Shown here piece by piece: positions 40,114 to 48,859 of a stretch of 64,000 nt of DNA (positions within the stretch are counted from its first letter, which is position 1; each line of letters begins with the position of its first letter). Under the pieces are notes generated by a model, which was given only the letters and a program-made list of their open reading frames with translations, was not told where the DNA came from and ran no database searches. The position numbers and the translations under genes were made by a program. The stretch covers positions 248,001-312,000 of the forward strand of contig NZ_JAMWEG010000006.1 in assembly GCF_025460765.1 (NCBI RefSeq), written 5' to 3'. Source of the DNA: Micromonospora sp. MA102 (lineage in GTDB: Bacteria; Actinomycetota; Actinomycetes; Mycobacteriales; Micromonosporaceae).

Positions 40114-41508
40114 TCACAGCACCCGGGGCGGGGTGTTGCCGGCGGCGACGATGGCCCGGCGGATCGGCACGGCGGCCAGCAGCGCGAACCCGACCACGAA
40201 GAAGATCAGCAGTGAGACCAGGCCCACCCGGTAGGAGGAGGTCAGCTGGAACACCAGGCCGAAGGCGAGCGGCCCGAGCCAGCTGGTGCCCTTGTCGCTG
40301 ATCTCGTAGAAGCCGTAGTACTCGCCCTCCTTGCCGGTGGGGATGAGCTGGCTGAACAGCGACCGGCTCAGCGCCTGGCTGCCGCCGAGCACCAGGCCGA
40401 TGCACCCGCCGAGCACCATGAACGGCACCGGCGCCTCGGCGGGCAGCCGGAACGCCGCGATGATCACCCCGGTCCAGAGCACCAGGGACAGCAGCACGGT
40501 CTTCCAGGCGCCGATGCGTCGGGCCAGGGCGCCCAGCGCGAGCGCGCCGCCGAAGGCCAGGAACTGCACCAGCAGGATCGTCACGATCAGCGTGCTCTGT
40601 TCCAGCTTCAGTTCCTCGGTGCCGTACTGGCTGGCCAGGGTGATGACGGTCTGGATGCCGTCGTTGTAGACCAGGAAGGCGAGCAGGAAGAACAGCGTCA
40701 GCGGGTAGGCCTTGATGTTGCGCAGGGTGTGGCCGAGCTGCCGGAACCCGTCGGTGAGCACGTTGCCGCGGCCGACCCGGGCCGCCGCGGCGGCGGCGGG
40801 GTGTTCGCGCAGCCAGCGCAGCGGCAGCAGGGTGAACGCCGCCCACCAGACGCCGGCCGAGACGATCGACCAGCGGGCCAGGTCGAGGGTGCGCTGCGGG
40901 TTGCCCTCCTCGCTGAGCAGGGTGACCGCGACGAGGTTCAGCGCGAGCAGCAGCCCGCCGCCGAGGTAGCCGATGGCCCAGCCGCGGCTGGAGATGGCGT
41001 CCCGGTCGTCGGGGCCGCCGAGCTGCGGCAGGAACGAGTTGTAGACCACAACGGCGGCGCCGAAGGAGATGTTGGCGACCAGGAACAGCGCCCCGCCGAG
41101 CAGGTAGCGGTCGCCGGTGACGAAGGCGAACGCGATGGTCGCGCCGGCGCCGGTGAACGCGGCGAGGGCGAGCAGCCGCTTCTTGTGCGCGGACCGGTCG
41201 GCGATCGCGCCGACCACGGGCAGCACGAACACGGTGAGGAACACCGACAGCGAGATCAGGTACGGGTAGAAGGAGCCCGCGGCGACCCGGATGCCCAGGG
41301 GGTGCACGACCCCGTCGCAGCTGTCCGCGCCCAGCTCGCAGCCGGCGGCCAGCTCGGTGACGGTGGTGAGGAACGGGCCGAGGAAGACCGTGATCACCGT
41401 GGTCTGGAAGGCGGAGTTCGCCCAGTCGTAGAAGTACCAGCCGGTGCGTTCCCGGCGGGTGCTGCCCGGGCGGGCGGGCTCGACGGTGGGGGCGACCGTA
41501 TCGGCCAT
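40114..41508 (-). CDS. UMF1-family MFS transporter (Atg22-like)
   Basis: A 464-residue transporter with about twelve hydrophobic segments. The opening ERTGWYFYDWANSAFQTTVI is the DWANSAF hallmark of the UMF1/Atg22 family, related to vacuolar amino-acid effluxers. Other features are VVGAIADRSAHKKRLL and SEEGNPQRTLDLARWSIVSA. ATG 41508 follows GAGGACC. It lies 15 bases after the GDPD gene, so GDPD, this transporter and perhaps tdk form one transcript. The substrate is unknown. Confidence 0.9.
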   Translation of the reverse strand: MADTVAPTVEPARPGSTRRERTGWYFYDWANSAFQTTVITVFLGPFLTTVTELAAGCELGADSCDGVVHPLGIRVAAGSFYPYLISLSVFLTVFVLPVVGAIADRSAHKKRLLALAAFTGAGATIAFAFVTGDRYLLGGALFLVANISFGAAVVVYNSFLPQLGGPDDRDAISSRGWAIGYLGGGLLLALNLVAVTLLSEEGNPQRTLDLARWSIVSAGVWWAAFTLLPLRWLREHPAAAAAARVGRGNVLTDGFRQLGHTLRNIKAYPLTLFFLLAFLVYNDGIQTVITLASQYGTEELKLEQSTLIVTILLVQFLAFGGALALGALARRIGAWKTVLLSLVLWTGVIIAAFRLPAEAPVPFMVLGGCIGLVLGGSQALSRSLFSQLIPTGKEGEYYGFYEISDKGTSWLGPLAFGLVFQLTSSYRVGLVSLLIFFVVGFALLAAVPIRRAIVAAGNTPPRVL

Positions 41509-41523
41509 CGGGGTCCTCGAGGT

Positions 41524-42291
41524 TCAGGCGGCCCAGTGGCCGCGGCTGCGGTAGACGTCGCGCAGCACGCCGACGTGATCGGTCATGATGCCATCCACAC
41601 CAAGATCAAGTAAGTCGTGCATCTCGGCGGGTTCGTCGATCGTCCAGACGTGCACCTGCAGGCCGATCCGGTGGCAGTAGTCGAGGAAGCGCCGGTCGAC
41701 CACGGGCAGGCGTCCGTACCGGACGGGGACCTGGGCGGCGACCACCGACGGGGGCAGCCGCATGGGTCGCCCGTGCAGGGAGGCCATCCGCAGCCGGGCC
41801 ACCCCGCGCATGCCGAGGCCGGTGGCGACCTTCGACCCGGCCAGCGCCCGCAGCCGGGCCAGCCGGGCGTCGCTGAACGAGGCGAGCAGCACCCGGTCGC
41901 CGGCCCCGGTGCGGGCCACCGTGTCGACGGTCGGGACGACACCGCCGTCGGCCTTGACGTCGACGTTGAAGCGGACCTCGGGCCAGGCGCCGAGGACCTC
42001 GTCGAGGCGGGGCACCACGGCGGCGCCGCCGACGCGTACCGAGGCCAGGTCGGCCCAGCGCAGGTCGGCGATGCGGCCGGGCTCGCCGGTGACCCGGCGC
42101 AGGGTGGTGTCGTGGAAGATCACCGGTACGCCGTCGGCGGTGGCGTGCACGTCGGTCTCCACGTAGCGGTAGCCCAGGGCGATGGCGCGGGCGAACGCGG
42201 CGGCGGTGTTCTCGTCGCCCTCGGCCGCGCCGCCGCGGTGGGCGAAGGCCAGTGGCGCGGGGGCGTCGAGGTAGCCGTGACGGGGCTGCAC
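41524..42291 (-). CDS. Glycerophosphodiester phosphodiesterase
   Basis: A 255-residue GDPD-fold enzyme that hydrolyses glycerophosphodiesters to glycerol 3-phosphate and an alcohol. The active-site set is visible: AFAHRGGAAEGDENTAAAF (His-Arg and Glu-Asn), YVETDVHATADGVPVIFHDT (Glu-x-Asp, His-Asp) and FNVDVKADGG. There is no signal peptide, so it acts in the cytoplasm. Its GTG start lies 6 bases behind a CATACT box (leaderless style). It is the first gene of a likely operon with the UMF1 transporter. Confidence 0.9.
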   Translation of the reverse strand: MQPRHGYLDAPAPLAFAHRGGAAEGDENTAAAFARAIALGYRYVETDVHATADGVPVIFHDTTLRRVTGEPGRIADLRWADLASVRVGGAAVVPRLDEVLGAWPEVRFNVDVKADGGVVPTVDTVARTGAGDRVLLASFSDARLARLRALAGSKVATGLGMRGVARLRMASLHGRPMRLPPSVVAAQVPVRYGRLPVVDRRFLDYCHRIGLQVHVWTIDEPAEMHDLLDLGVDGIMTDHVGVLRDVYRSRGHWAA

Positions 42292-42390
42292 GCCGGAAGT
42301 ATGCCGGGCGTGGGTGGCGTACGGGTGACCGGCTGGGGTCGGGGTAACAAAGTTCCCTATCGCGCCCTGTTAGCGCTAGCATGGGGAACG

Positions 42391-42843
42391 ATGGGGAATG
42401 GCATGTACTCGGTCGAGCAGGTGGCGGAGCTGCTCGGGCTGCACGTGCGCACCGTGCGCGGCTACATCCGCGACGGCCGGCTGCGCGCCGTGCGGATCGG
42501 CAAGCAGTACCGGATCGCCCGCGCCGACCTGGACGCGCTGACCGGCCGGCCCGCCCCGGCGGCCGGGCCGCCCGCGGTGGAGGTGTCGAGCATCGTGCAG
42601 GTCGACGGGGTCGACCGGGCCGCGGCCGACCGCCTGGCCACGCTGGTGCTGGCCGGTGTCAACACCCACCACGACCCCGCCCGCCCGCTGCGCGTGCAGA
42701 CCGTCCACGACGAGGAACGCCACCGTATGAAGATCGTGATCCTGGGCGACGCCGCCGCCACCGCCGACCTGCTGCGCCTGGTCGACGCCGTGCTGACCGG
42801 CGACAACGACCTGCTCATCGGGACGGAGACCGGCGATGCCTGA
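42391..42843 (+). CDS. Excisionase/MerR-type helix-turn-helix regulator with a C-terminal domain
   Basis: A 150-residue protein. The HTH_17-type domain is MYSVEQVAELLGLHVRTVRG then YIRDGRLRAVRIGKQYRIAR. Residues about 62-150 form a second domain (VSSIVQVDGVDRAAADRLAT, MKIVILGDAAATADLLRLVD) seen in actinobacterial regulators paired with DUF4180 proteins. ATG 42391 lies 8 bases after TAGCAT; ATG 42403 is the alternative. It overlaps the DUF4180 gene by eight bases and therefore forms an operon with it. Confidence 0.83.
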   Translation: MGNGMYSVEQVAELLGLHVRTVRGYIRDGRLRAVRIGKQYRIARADLDALTGRPAPAAGPPAVEVSSIVQVDGVDRAAADRLATLVLAGVNTHHDPARPLRVQTVHDEERHRMKIVILGDAAATADLLRLVDAVLTGDNDLLIGTETGDA

Positions 42844-43204
42844 CGTGCTGGAGGAGCGGGCCGGGGTGCCGGTGCTGGTCTGCGACCCGGCCGGCCCACC
42901 GGTGGCCACCACCGAGGCGGCCCTGGACCTGATCGGCGCGGCCTTCGGCGGCGCCGAGGTGGTCGCCGTGCCCGCCGGCAGGCTCGACCCGAGCTTCTTC
43001 TCCCTGGGCACCCGCTTCGCCGGGGACGTCATGCAGAAGTTCGTCAACTACCGGATGCGGCTGGTCGTCGTCGGCGACATCTCCGCGCACGTGGCGGCCA
43101 GCGGCGCGCTGCGGGCCCTGGTGGCCGAGTCCAACCGCCACGACCACATCTGGTTCGTGCCGGACCTGGCCGCGCTGGACGCCCGACTGGCCGCCGCCGG
43201 CTGA
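42836..43204 (+). CDS. DUF4180 protein
   Basis: A 122-residue protein matching DUF4180: DLIGAAFGGAEVVAVPAGRL, DPSFFSLGTRFAGDVMQKFV, NYRMRLVVVGDISAHVAASG and SNRHDHIWFVPDL are the conserved blocks. The fold is related to STAS/SpoIIAA-like alpha-beta proteins. Its function is unknown; the overlapping HTH gene suggests it modulates that regulator. Confidence 0.87.
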   Translation: MPDVLEERAGVPVLVCDPAGPPVATTEAALDLIGAAFGGAEVVAVPAGRLDPSFFSLGTRFAGDVMQKFVNYRMRLVVVGDISAHVAASGALRALVAESNRHDHIWFVPDLAALDARLAAAG

Positions 43205-43207
43205 GCC

Positions 43208-44050
43208 TCAGCGCACCCACCCGGAGGTCAGCGCGGTCACCCCGAGCCCGTCGGGGTCGGCCAGCTTGACCCCGACGAACTGCCGGGCGGCCGCGGAGGT
43301 CTGCACCCGGGGCGCCGGCTCCGGGTCGATGAGCGTCGCCACCACCGCGGCGGCGGCGTCCGCGGGCGACTGGGCGGCGGCGAACGCGGCGGCGGTGCGG
43401 TCCAGGTACGCGCGCAGCGCCGGCCCGTACACGCCGGCGGCGGCCACCGCGGCCTCGGCGTCGAGGCCGACGTTGGTGACGAACTCGCTGGCCACGGCGC
43501 CCGGCTCGATCACGGTGACGCTGACCCCGAGGGTGGCGGCGACCGGGGCGAGGCTCTCCATGAAGCCCTCGACGGCGAACTTCGCGGCGCAGTACGCCTC
43601 GTTGAACGGCTGCCCGATGACCCCGCCGACGCTGGTCACGGTGATCAGCCGTCCCCGGGTGGCGCGCAGGTGCGGCAGCGCGGCCCGGGTGACGTGCAGG
43701 ACGCCGAAGAAGTTGACCTCCATGACGGCCCGGACGACGTCGACGGTCTCCCGTTCGAGGGTGCCGACGTGCCCGGCACCGGCGTTGTTGATCACCGCGT
43801 CGAGCCGCCCGTGCCGGGCGACCACCTCGGCCACGCAGGCGGCCGCCTCGGCCTGGTCGACGACGTCGAGCCGGCGTACCTCCAGCAAATCGCCGACCCC
43901 GGCGGCGTCGGCGGCCGCGCGCAGCCGGTCGGCGCGGGCGGGATCGCGCAGGGTGGCGACGGTGCGCCACCCGGCGCGGGCCGCGCCCACGGCGGTCTCC
44001 AGGCCGATGCCGGTGGACGTGCCGGTGATCAGGACCGTCGGTGCGCTCAT
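43208..44050 (-). CDS. Short-chain dehydrogenase/reductase
   Basis: A 280-residue classical SDR: cofactor motif VLITGTSTGIGLETA, NNAGAGHVG, catalytic serine in ITVTSVGGVIGQPFNEAYCA and Tyr-x-x-x-Lys in EAYCAAKFAVEGF. The ATG is preceded by GGAGGCGGGG. It converges with the DUF4180 gene with 3 bases between the stops. Substrate unknown. Confidence 0.9.
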   Translation of the reverse strand: MSAPTVLITGTSTGIGLETAVGAARAGWRTVATLRDPARADRLRAAADAAGVGDLLEVRRLDVVDQAEAAACVAEVVARHGRLDAVINNAGAGHVGTLERETVDVVRAVMEVNFFGVLHVTRAALPHLRATRGRLITVTSVGGVIGQPFNEAYCAAKFAVEGFMESLAPVAATLGVSVTVIEPGAVASEFVTNVGLDAEAAVAAAGVYGPALRAYLDRTAAAFAAAQSPADAAAAVVATLIDPEPAPRVQTSAAARQFVGVKLADPDGLGVTALTSGWVR

Positions 44051-44138
44051 CCCCGCCTCCGCCGTCGGCTGCCGCCTTCCGCTCGCAGGGTCGCACCGGG
44101 CGGCGGGTCGGCGCAGCGGAACGCCCGACGTGAGCGTG

Positions 44139-44789
44139 TCAGCCCGGCTGCCGGCTCGGGCTGACCCCGGCGTCGCGGGTCTGCGGCGGCGGGTACGGCT
44201 GCTCGGCCAGCAGCCGCGCCAGGTGCGCGCTGTTGAGCGCCAACGCCGAGGTGGTACGGCCGGTGGTGTCCGGTTTGGGGCGGGCATCGATGTAGTCGGT
44301 CGTGTGCAGCGCCTCACCGACCCAGTAGGTGGCTCCGGCGGCGGGGCAGGTGAAGCCGACCTCGTTGAGCGCCTGCTGCACCTGGCCGATGGTGTGGTGC
44401 GCGCCGTCCTCGTTGCCGACCACGGCGACGCCGGCCACCTTGCCGTACGTGCGCAGCCGGCCCTCGGGGTCGGTCTCGGACAGCTCGGCGTCCAGCCGTT
44501 CCAGGACCATCTTGCAGACCGCCGACGGCTGGCCCAGCCAGATCGGGGTGGCGAGCACCAGGATCTGCGCGGCGAGGAGCTTCGCGCGGATGGCCGGCCA
44601 CCCGTCCCCGTGACCCTCGTCCGTGGAAACCCCGAAGCGCACGGAGTGGTCGACGACCCGGACCATCTCCCCGGAGACCCCCTGGCCGGCCAGCGCGTCG
44701 AGCACCTCCTGACCGAGCACCCCCGAGCTGGACGGGGCGGGGGACGGCTTCAGCGTGCAGTTGAGCACCAGGGCCCGGATGGACGCCAC
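44139..44789 (-). CDS. Flavodoxin-fold NAD(P)H-dependent oxidoreductase
   Basis: A 216-residue protein with the FMN phosphate loop LVLNCTLKPSPAPSSSGVLG and the conserved ILVLATPIWLGQPSAVCKMV and VAGVAVVGNEDGAHHTIGQV segments of the flavodoxin_2/NADPH-FMN-reductase group. Starts at GTG 44789 behind GAGGAAAC. It probably reduces quinones, chromate or similar compounds. Confidence 0.87.
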   Translation of the reverse strand: MASIRALVLNCTLKPSPAPSSSGVLGQEVLDALAGQGVSGEMVRVVDHSVRFGVSTDEGHGDGWPAIRAKLLAAQILVLATPIWLGQPSAVCKMVLERLDAELSETDPEGRLRTYGKVAGVAVVGNEDGAHHTIGQVQQALNEVGFTCPAAGATYWVGEALHTTDYIDARPKPDTTGRTTSALALNSAHLARLLAEQPYPPPQTRDAGVSPSRQPG

Positions 44790-44861
44790 GGTCGTTTCCT
44801 CTCAGCCGGCTGGGGTGACCGTGTCGCATACCCCGGCCGGTGGCCGGCGAAGCCTGCCCGG

Positions 44862-45638
44862 TCAGCGCGCCGGGCGGGGGCGGTGCGTCCGGGTGGTCTC
44901 GGTGGGCCGGCCGGGATCGACGTGGCGGGGCCGGTCCGGCTCGTCGGGACGCAGCGGCGCGAGGTCGTCGGTGATCGCGTCGATGATCCGGTCGGTGGCC
45001 CGCCGGGCCGCGCCCGGGGTGCCGGGGTGCAGGTCACGCAGCAGCACCGGGGCGCCGAAGCGCACCCGGATGACCGGCCGCCGCAGCACCGCCCGCGCGA
45101 GGCCGCGCAGCATGCCCTTCGGCGCCCGGTAGGGCAGCACCTCGTGCGAGCCCCACTGGGCGACCGGGACGACGGGAGCGCCGCTGGCGAAGGCGAGCCG
45201 GGCGGCGCCGGTCTTGCCCCGTTCGGGCCACATGCCGGGGTCCAGGCCGATGCGTCCCTCCGGGTAGACCAGCACCACCGAGCCGCCGGCCACCGCGCCG
45301 GCGGCCATCTCCAGCGAGTGGTGCACGGAGCTGGTGCCGCGGTCGACGCGGATGTGCCCGGCGCGGCGCATCAGCGACCCGATCACCGGGGCGCGGAACA
45401 GCCCGCCGGTGGCCATGATCCGCGGGCGGATGCCGCGGACCTGGCAGGCCGCGGCGAGCACCACGGGGTCGAAGGGGCTGATGTGGTTGGCGGCCAGGAT
45501 CAGCGGCCCGTGCCGCAGGTCCTCCGGCACGTCGCCGGTGACCTCGAGGCGGCCGAGCAGGCCGACGAGGGCGCGGGCGGCCAGTTGCGCGGCGCGCCAC
45601 AGCAGGGGCGCCCGCCAGTGGGTGGTCGGGGTGTCCAT
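44862..45638 (-). CDS. 1-acylglycerol-3-phosphate acyltransferase-like protein (PlsC family)
   Basis: A 258-residue membrane-associated acyltransferase. Motif I is NHISPFDPVVLAAACQVRGI (NHxxxxD), motif II-III FRAPVIGSLMRRAGHIRVDR, and the PEGR block lies in VVLVYPEGRIGLDPG. It would acylate lysophosphatidic acid or a related lipid. ATG 45638 (MDTPTTHW) is chosen over an upstream GTG-like extension. A hairpin between it and the VOC gene suggests separate transcripts. Confidence 0.9.
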   Translation of the reverse strand: MDTPTTHWRAPLLWRAAQLAARALVGLLGRLEVTGDVPEDLRHGPLILAANHISPFDPVVLAAACQVRGIRPRIMATGGLFRAPVIGSLMRRAGHIRVDRGTSSVHHSLEMAAGAVAGGSVVLVYPEGRIGLDPGMWPERGKTGAARLAFASGAPVVPVAQWGSHEVLPYRAPKGMLRGLARAVLRRPVIRVRFGAPVLLRDLHPGTPGAARRATDRIIDAITDDLAPLRPDEPDRPRHVDPGRPTETTRTHRPRPAR

Positions 45639-45702
45639 CAGTGCTGGATGGTCGCACGCGCCGGGGTGAGCGAGGCGACCGATCCCGGGTACGCCCCGGC
45701 GG

Positions 45703-45734
45703 CCGGTGTCCTCCACGGCGGCGGAGGACACCGG
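45703..45734 (-). terminator. Hairpin after the VOC gene
   Basis: CCGGTGTCCTCC (45703-45714) pairs perfectly with GGAGGACACCGG (45723-45734) around an eight-base loop, 9 bases beyond the stop of the minus-strand VOC gene. Confidence 0.7.
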
Positions 45735-45743
45735 CCGGCCGCG

Positions 45744-46157
45744 CTATTCGGCGTAGGGCTGGTTCTCGCCCTGGGCGCTGTAGCCGAGGCTCCAGATGTA
45801 GCCGTCCGGGTCGGCGAAGGTGCCGCCGTACCCGCCCCAGGGCAGGGGACCGGCGGGCTTGAGGATCGTGGCGCCGGCCTTCTCGGCCTCCGCCATGACC
45901 TCGTCGATCCGCCCCTCGCTGCGGACCACGTAGGTGAGGACCAGGCCGCTGAAGCCGCCGCCCTCGGGGCTGGCGCCCACCTGCTCGGCCAGGCCGTCGC
46001 GGCCGTAGAAGCCGACGGGCGAGCCGCCGTCCGGCGCGAAGAACACCGAGACGCCGTAGTCCTGCGCGATCTTCCAGCCGAGACCCTCGGTGTAGAACCG
46101 CTTGGCGCGCTCCATGTCCTTGACGCCGAGGAGGATCGAGCTGACGTGGGCCTTCAT
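45744..46157 (-). CDS. VOC (glyoxalase-fold) protein
   Basis: A 137-residue VOC protein: VSSILLGVKDMERAKRFYTE, GLGWKIAQDYGVSVFFAPDG, LVLTYVVRSEGRIDEVMAEA and a late GGYGGTFADPDGYIWSLGYS. It lies divergent from cydAB across 213 bases. Its function is unknown; the family covers glyoxalase, bleomycin-binding and dioxygenase activities. Confidence 0.87.
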   Translation of the reverse strand: MKAHVSSILLGVKDMERAKRFYTEGLGWKIAQDYGVSVFFAPDGGSPVGFYGRDGLAEQVGASPEGGGFSGLVLTYVVRSEGRIDEVMAEAEKAGATILKPAGPLPWGGYGGTFADPDGYIWSLGYSAQGENQPYAE

Positions 46158-46313
46158 GCGTTGTCCCCTTCTCCGTACCTGCTGATCAGGTGCACGCCGG
46201 TCACGCTACGGAGCGGCCGCGGGCCGGCGCTTCTTGAATCCTGACCGGTTTCCCGGGGTGATCAGGGTCATTGGTCCCGGGCCGGATCGGGCCCTGTGGC
46301 CCTGCACGTCCTG

Positions 46314-46350
46314 CTACGACGCCGAGTAGTATTTACTACGTCTCGTAGTA
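46314..46350. promoter_or_regulatory. BlaI/CopY-like dyads over the cydA promoter
   Basis: TACTACG-TCT-CGTAGTA (46334-46350) is a perfect dyad. A second, CTAC-n8-GTAG, lies at 46314-46329, and a TAGTAT -10-like box at 46327-46332 overlaps the pair. The half-sites resemble BlaI/MecI boxes (TACTACA...TGTAGTA). A repressor bound here would block cydAB transcription. Confidence 0.55.
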
Positions 46351-46370
46351 TGCACAGCTGGGGGTTTCAG

Positions 46371-47780
46371 GTGGACGCGTTGGACGTCGCCCGCTGGCAG
46401 TTCGGTGTCACCACCGTCTACCACTTTCTCTTCGTGCCCTTGACCATCGGCCTGTCCGTGCTGGTGGCCATCCTGCAGACCCTGTGGCACCGCACCGGCA
46501 ACGAGCGGTACCTCAAGCTCACCAAGTTCTACGGCAAGCTCTTCCTCATCAACTTCGCGATGGGCGTGGTCACCGGCATCGTCCAGGAGTTCCAGTTCGG
46601 CATGAACTGGTCGGACTACTCGCGCTTCGTCGGCGACATCTTCGGCGCGCCCCTGGCGATCGAGGCCCTCGTCGCGTTCTTCCTGGAGTCCACCTTCATC
46701 GGCCTGTGGATCTTCGGCTGGGACCGGCTGCCCAAGCGGTTGCACCTGGCCGCCATCTGGGCCGCGGCGATCGGCACCAACCTGTCCGCCTACTTCATCC
46801 TCGCCGCGAACTCGTTCATGCAGAACCCGGTCGGCTACCGGATCAACCCGGACACCGGCCGTGCCGAGCTGACCGACTTCGTCGCGGTGCTCACCAACAA
46901 GGTCGCCCTGATCACGTTTCCGCACACCCTGTCCGGCGCGTTCCTGGTCGCCGGGTCCCTGATCGTGGCCGTCGGGCTGTGGCACGTCATCCGCGGCTCC
47001 GGCGCCGACACCGACGCCTACCGTTTCGCCACGAAGTTCGGCTCCTGGGTGGTGCTCGTCTCCGCGGCGCTGGTGCTGTTCACCGGGGACATCCAGGGCA
47101 AGATCATGACCCAGGTGCAGCCGATGAAGATGGCCGCCGCCGAGGGCCTCTACACCACCGAGAGCCCCGCCTCGTTCTCCGTGCTCACCGTGGGCAGCCT
47201 CGACGGCAGCCGGGAGATCTTCGCCCTGAAGATCCCGTACCTGCTGTCCTACCTGGGCACCGGCGACCCGAACGGCACCGTGCACGGCATCAACGACCTC
47301 CAGGCCCAGTACGCCAGCCAGTACGGCGCCGGCAGCTACACCCCGATCATCCCGGTCACCTACTGGAGCTTCCGCTTCATGATCGCGCTCGGGATGGCCG
47401 CCGCCGCGATCGCCCTGATCGTCCTCTGGACCCACCGCAAGGGGCGCACCCCGTCGAGCCGCTGGCTGCTGCGCGCCGGCCTGGTCATGCCGGCCCTGCC
47501 GCTGCTGGCCAACTCCTTCGGCTGGATCTTCACCGAGATGGGCCGCCAGCCGTGGATCGTCTTCGGCGAGATGCTCACCCGCAACGGCGTGTCCCGCAGC
47601 GTCTCGCTGACCGAGGTGCTCACCTCGTTCACCGCCTTCACCCTGATCTACGCCACCCTCGCGGTGATCGAGTTCAAGCTGCTGGTCAGCTACGCGAAGG
47701 CCGGCGTGCCCGACGTCACCCCGCAGCCCGCCGAGGACGACACCGACGACGCCGAGCGCCCGCTGGCGTTCGCCTACTGA
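46371..47780 (+). CDS. cydA: Cytochrome bd ubiquinol oxidase subunit I
   Basis: A 469-residue haem-bearing subunit of the high-affinity terminal oxidase, which oxidises quinol and reduces oxygen without pumping protons. The start VDALDVARWQFGVTTVYHFL contains the haem b595 ligand His, the later GRQPW block (EMGRQPWIVFGEMLTRNGVS) is diagnostic, and nine hydrophobic segments are visible. GTG 46371 is preferred because homologues begin at this point and GGGGG lies upstream; an ATG at 46350 is in frame but within the operator. cydB follows after 14 bases. No cydDC transporter genes are adjacent. Confidence 0.95.
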   Translation: MDALDVARWQFGVTTVYHFLFVPLTIGLSVLVAILQTLWHRTGNERYLKLTKFYGKLFLINFAMGVVTGIVQEFQFGMNWSDYSRFVGDIFGAPLAIEALVAFFLESTFIGLWIFGWDRLPKRLHLAAIWAAAIGTNLSAYFILAANSFMQNPVGYRINPDTGRAELTDFVAVLTNKVALITFPHTLSGAFLVAGSLIVAVGLWHVIRGSGADTDAYRFATKFGSWVVLVSAALVLFTGDIQGKIMTQVQPMKMAAAEGLYTTESPASFSVLTVGSLDGSREIFALKIPYLLSYLGTGDPNGTVHGINDLQAQYASQYGAGSYTPIIPVTYWSFRFMIALGMAAAAIALIVLWTHRKGRTPSSRWLLRAGLVMPALPLLANSFGWIFTEMGRQPWIVFGEMLTRNGVSRSVSLTEVLTSFTAFTLIYATLAVIEFKLLVSYAKAGVPDVTPQPAEDDTDDAERPLAFAY

Positions 47781-47794
47781 CCCCGGAGCCCACC

Positions 47795-48793
47795 GTGGAA
47801 CTCACGACCATCTGGTTTCTCCTCGTCGCCGTGCTCTTCACCGGCTACTTCGTCCTCGAAGGCTTCGACTTCGGCGTCGGCATGCTGCTGCCCGTGCTCG
47901 GCCGCGACGACCGGGAACGCCGCGTCCTGATCAACACCATCGGCCCAGTCTGGGACGGCAACGAGGTCTGGCTGATCACCGCCGGCGGCGCCATGTTCGC
48001 CGCCTTCCCCGAGTGGTACGCCACCCTCTTCTCCGGCTTCTACCTGCCGCTGCTGCTGATCCTGCTCGCCCTCATCGCCCGCGGGGTGGCCTTCGAGTAC
48101 CGGCACAAGCGCCCCGAGGCGGCCTGGAAGCGCCGCTGGGACCGGGCCATCTTCTGGGGTTCGGCCCTGCCCGCGGTGCTGTGGGGCGTCGCCTTCGCGA
48201 ACATCCTGCGCGGCGTGCCGCTGAGCGCCGACCACGAGTACGCCGGCGGCCTGCTCGACCTGCTGCACCCGTACGCGCTGCTCGGCGGGGTGACCACCCT
48301 GGGCCTGTTCCTCACCCACGGGGCGGTGTTCCTCGCCCTGAAGACCGCCGGCGACATCCGGGAGCGGGCCGGCGCGCTGGCCGTCAAGCTCGGTGTCGGC
48401 ACCGCCGTGGTGGCGGTGGTCTTCCTGGCCTGGACGCTGAGCATCCGCTCCAGCGCGGCCGCCGTCGTGCTCGCCGTCGGCGCCGCCCTCGCCCTGCTCG
48501 CCGGTGTCGCCGCCGCCCGGGTGCGCCGGGAGGGCTGGGCGTTCACCGGCACGGCCGTGGCCATCGCCCTGGCCGTGGCGACCCTGTTCGCCGCGCTGTT
48601 CCCGAACGTGCTGCCGTCCACCCTGGACGCCGCCGGCACGCTGACGGCGACCAACGCGGCCTCCACCCCCTACACCCTGAAGATCATGACCTGGGTGGCC
48701 GTGGTGTTCACCCCGATCGTGCTGGCCTACCAGGGCTGGACCTACTGGGTGTTCCGCAAGCGGATCGGGGTACAGAACATCCCGCAACACTGA
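47795..48793 (+). CDS. cydB: Cytochrome bd ubiquinol oxidase subunit II
   Basis: A 332-residue partner of CydA with about eight membrane segments. Family hallmarks are TGYFVLEGFDFGVGMLLPVL near the N-terminus, NTIGPVWDGNEVWLITAGGA and FEYRHKRPEAAWKRRWDRAI. It is cotranscribed with cydA, and a strong hairpin ends the operon at 48818-48850. Confidence 0.95.
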   Translation: MELTTIWFLLVAVLFTGYFVLEGFDFGVGMLLPVLGRDDRERRVLINTIGPVWDGNEVWLITAGGAMFAAFPEWYATLFSGFYLPLLLILLALIARGVAFEYRHKRPEAAWKRRWDRAIFWGSALPAVLWGVAFANILRGVPLSADHEYAGGLLDLLHPYALLGGVTTLGLFLTHGAVFLALKTAGDIRERAGALAVKLGVGTAVVAVVFLAWTLSIRSSAAAVVLAVGAALALLAGVAAARVRREGWAFTGTAVAIALAVATLFAALFPNVLPSTLDAAGTLTATNAASTPYTLKIMTWVAVVFTPIVLAYQGWTYWVFRKRIGVQNIPQH

Positions 48794-48817
48794 GAGACCT
48801 GTGGGCGCGGGTGACGC

Positions 48818-48850
48818 CGGGGCCGGTGCGAGGGGGTCGCACCGGCCCCG
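48818..48850 (+). terminator. cydAB terminator hairpin
   Basis: A 14-bp perfect stem (48818-48831 with 48837-48850) with a five-base loop lies 25 bases beyond the cydB stop. Confidence 0.8.
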
Positions 48851-48859
48851 CGGGGCGTC

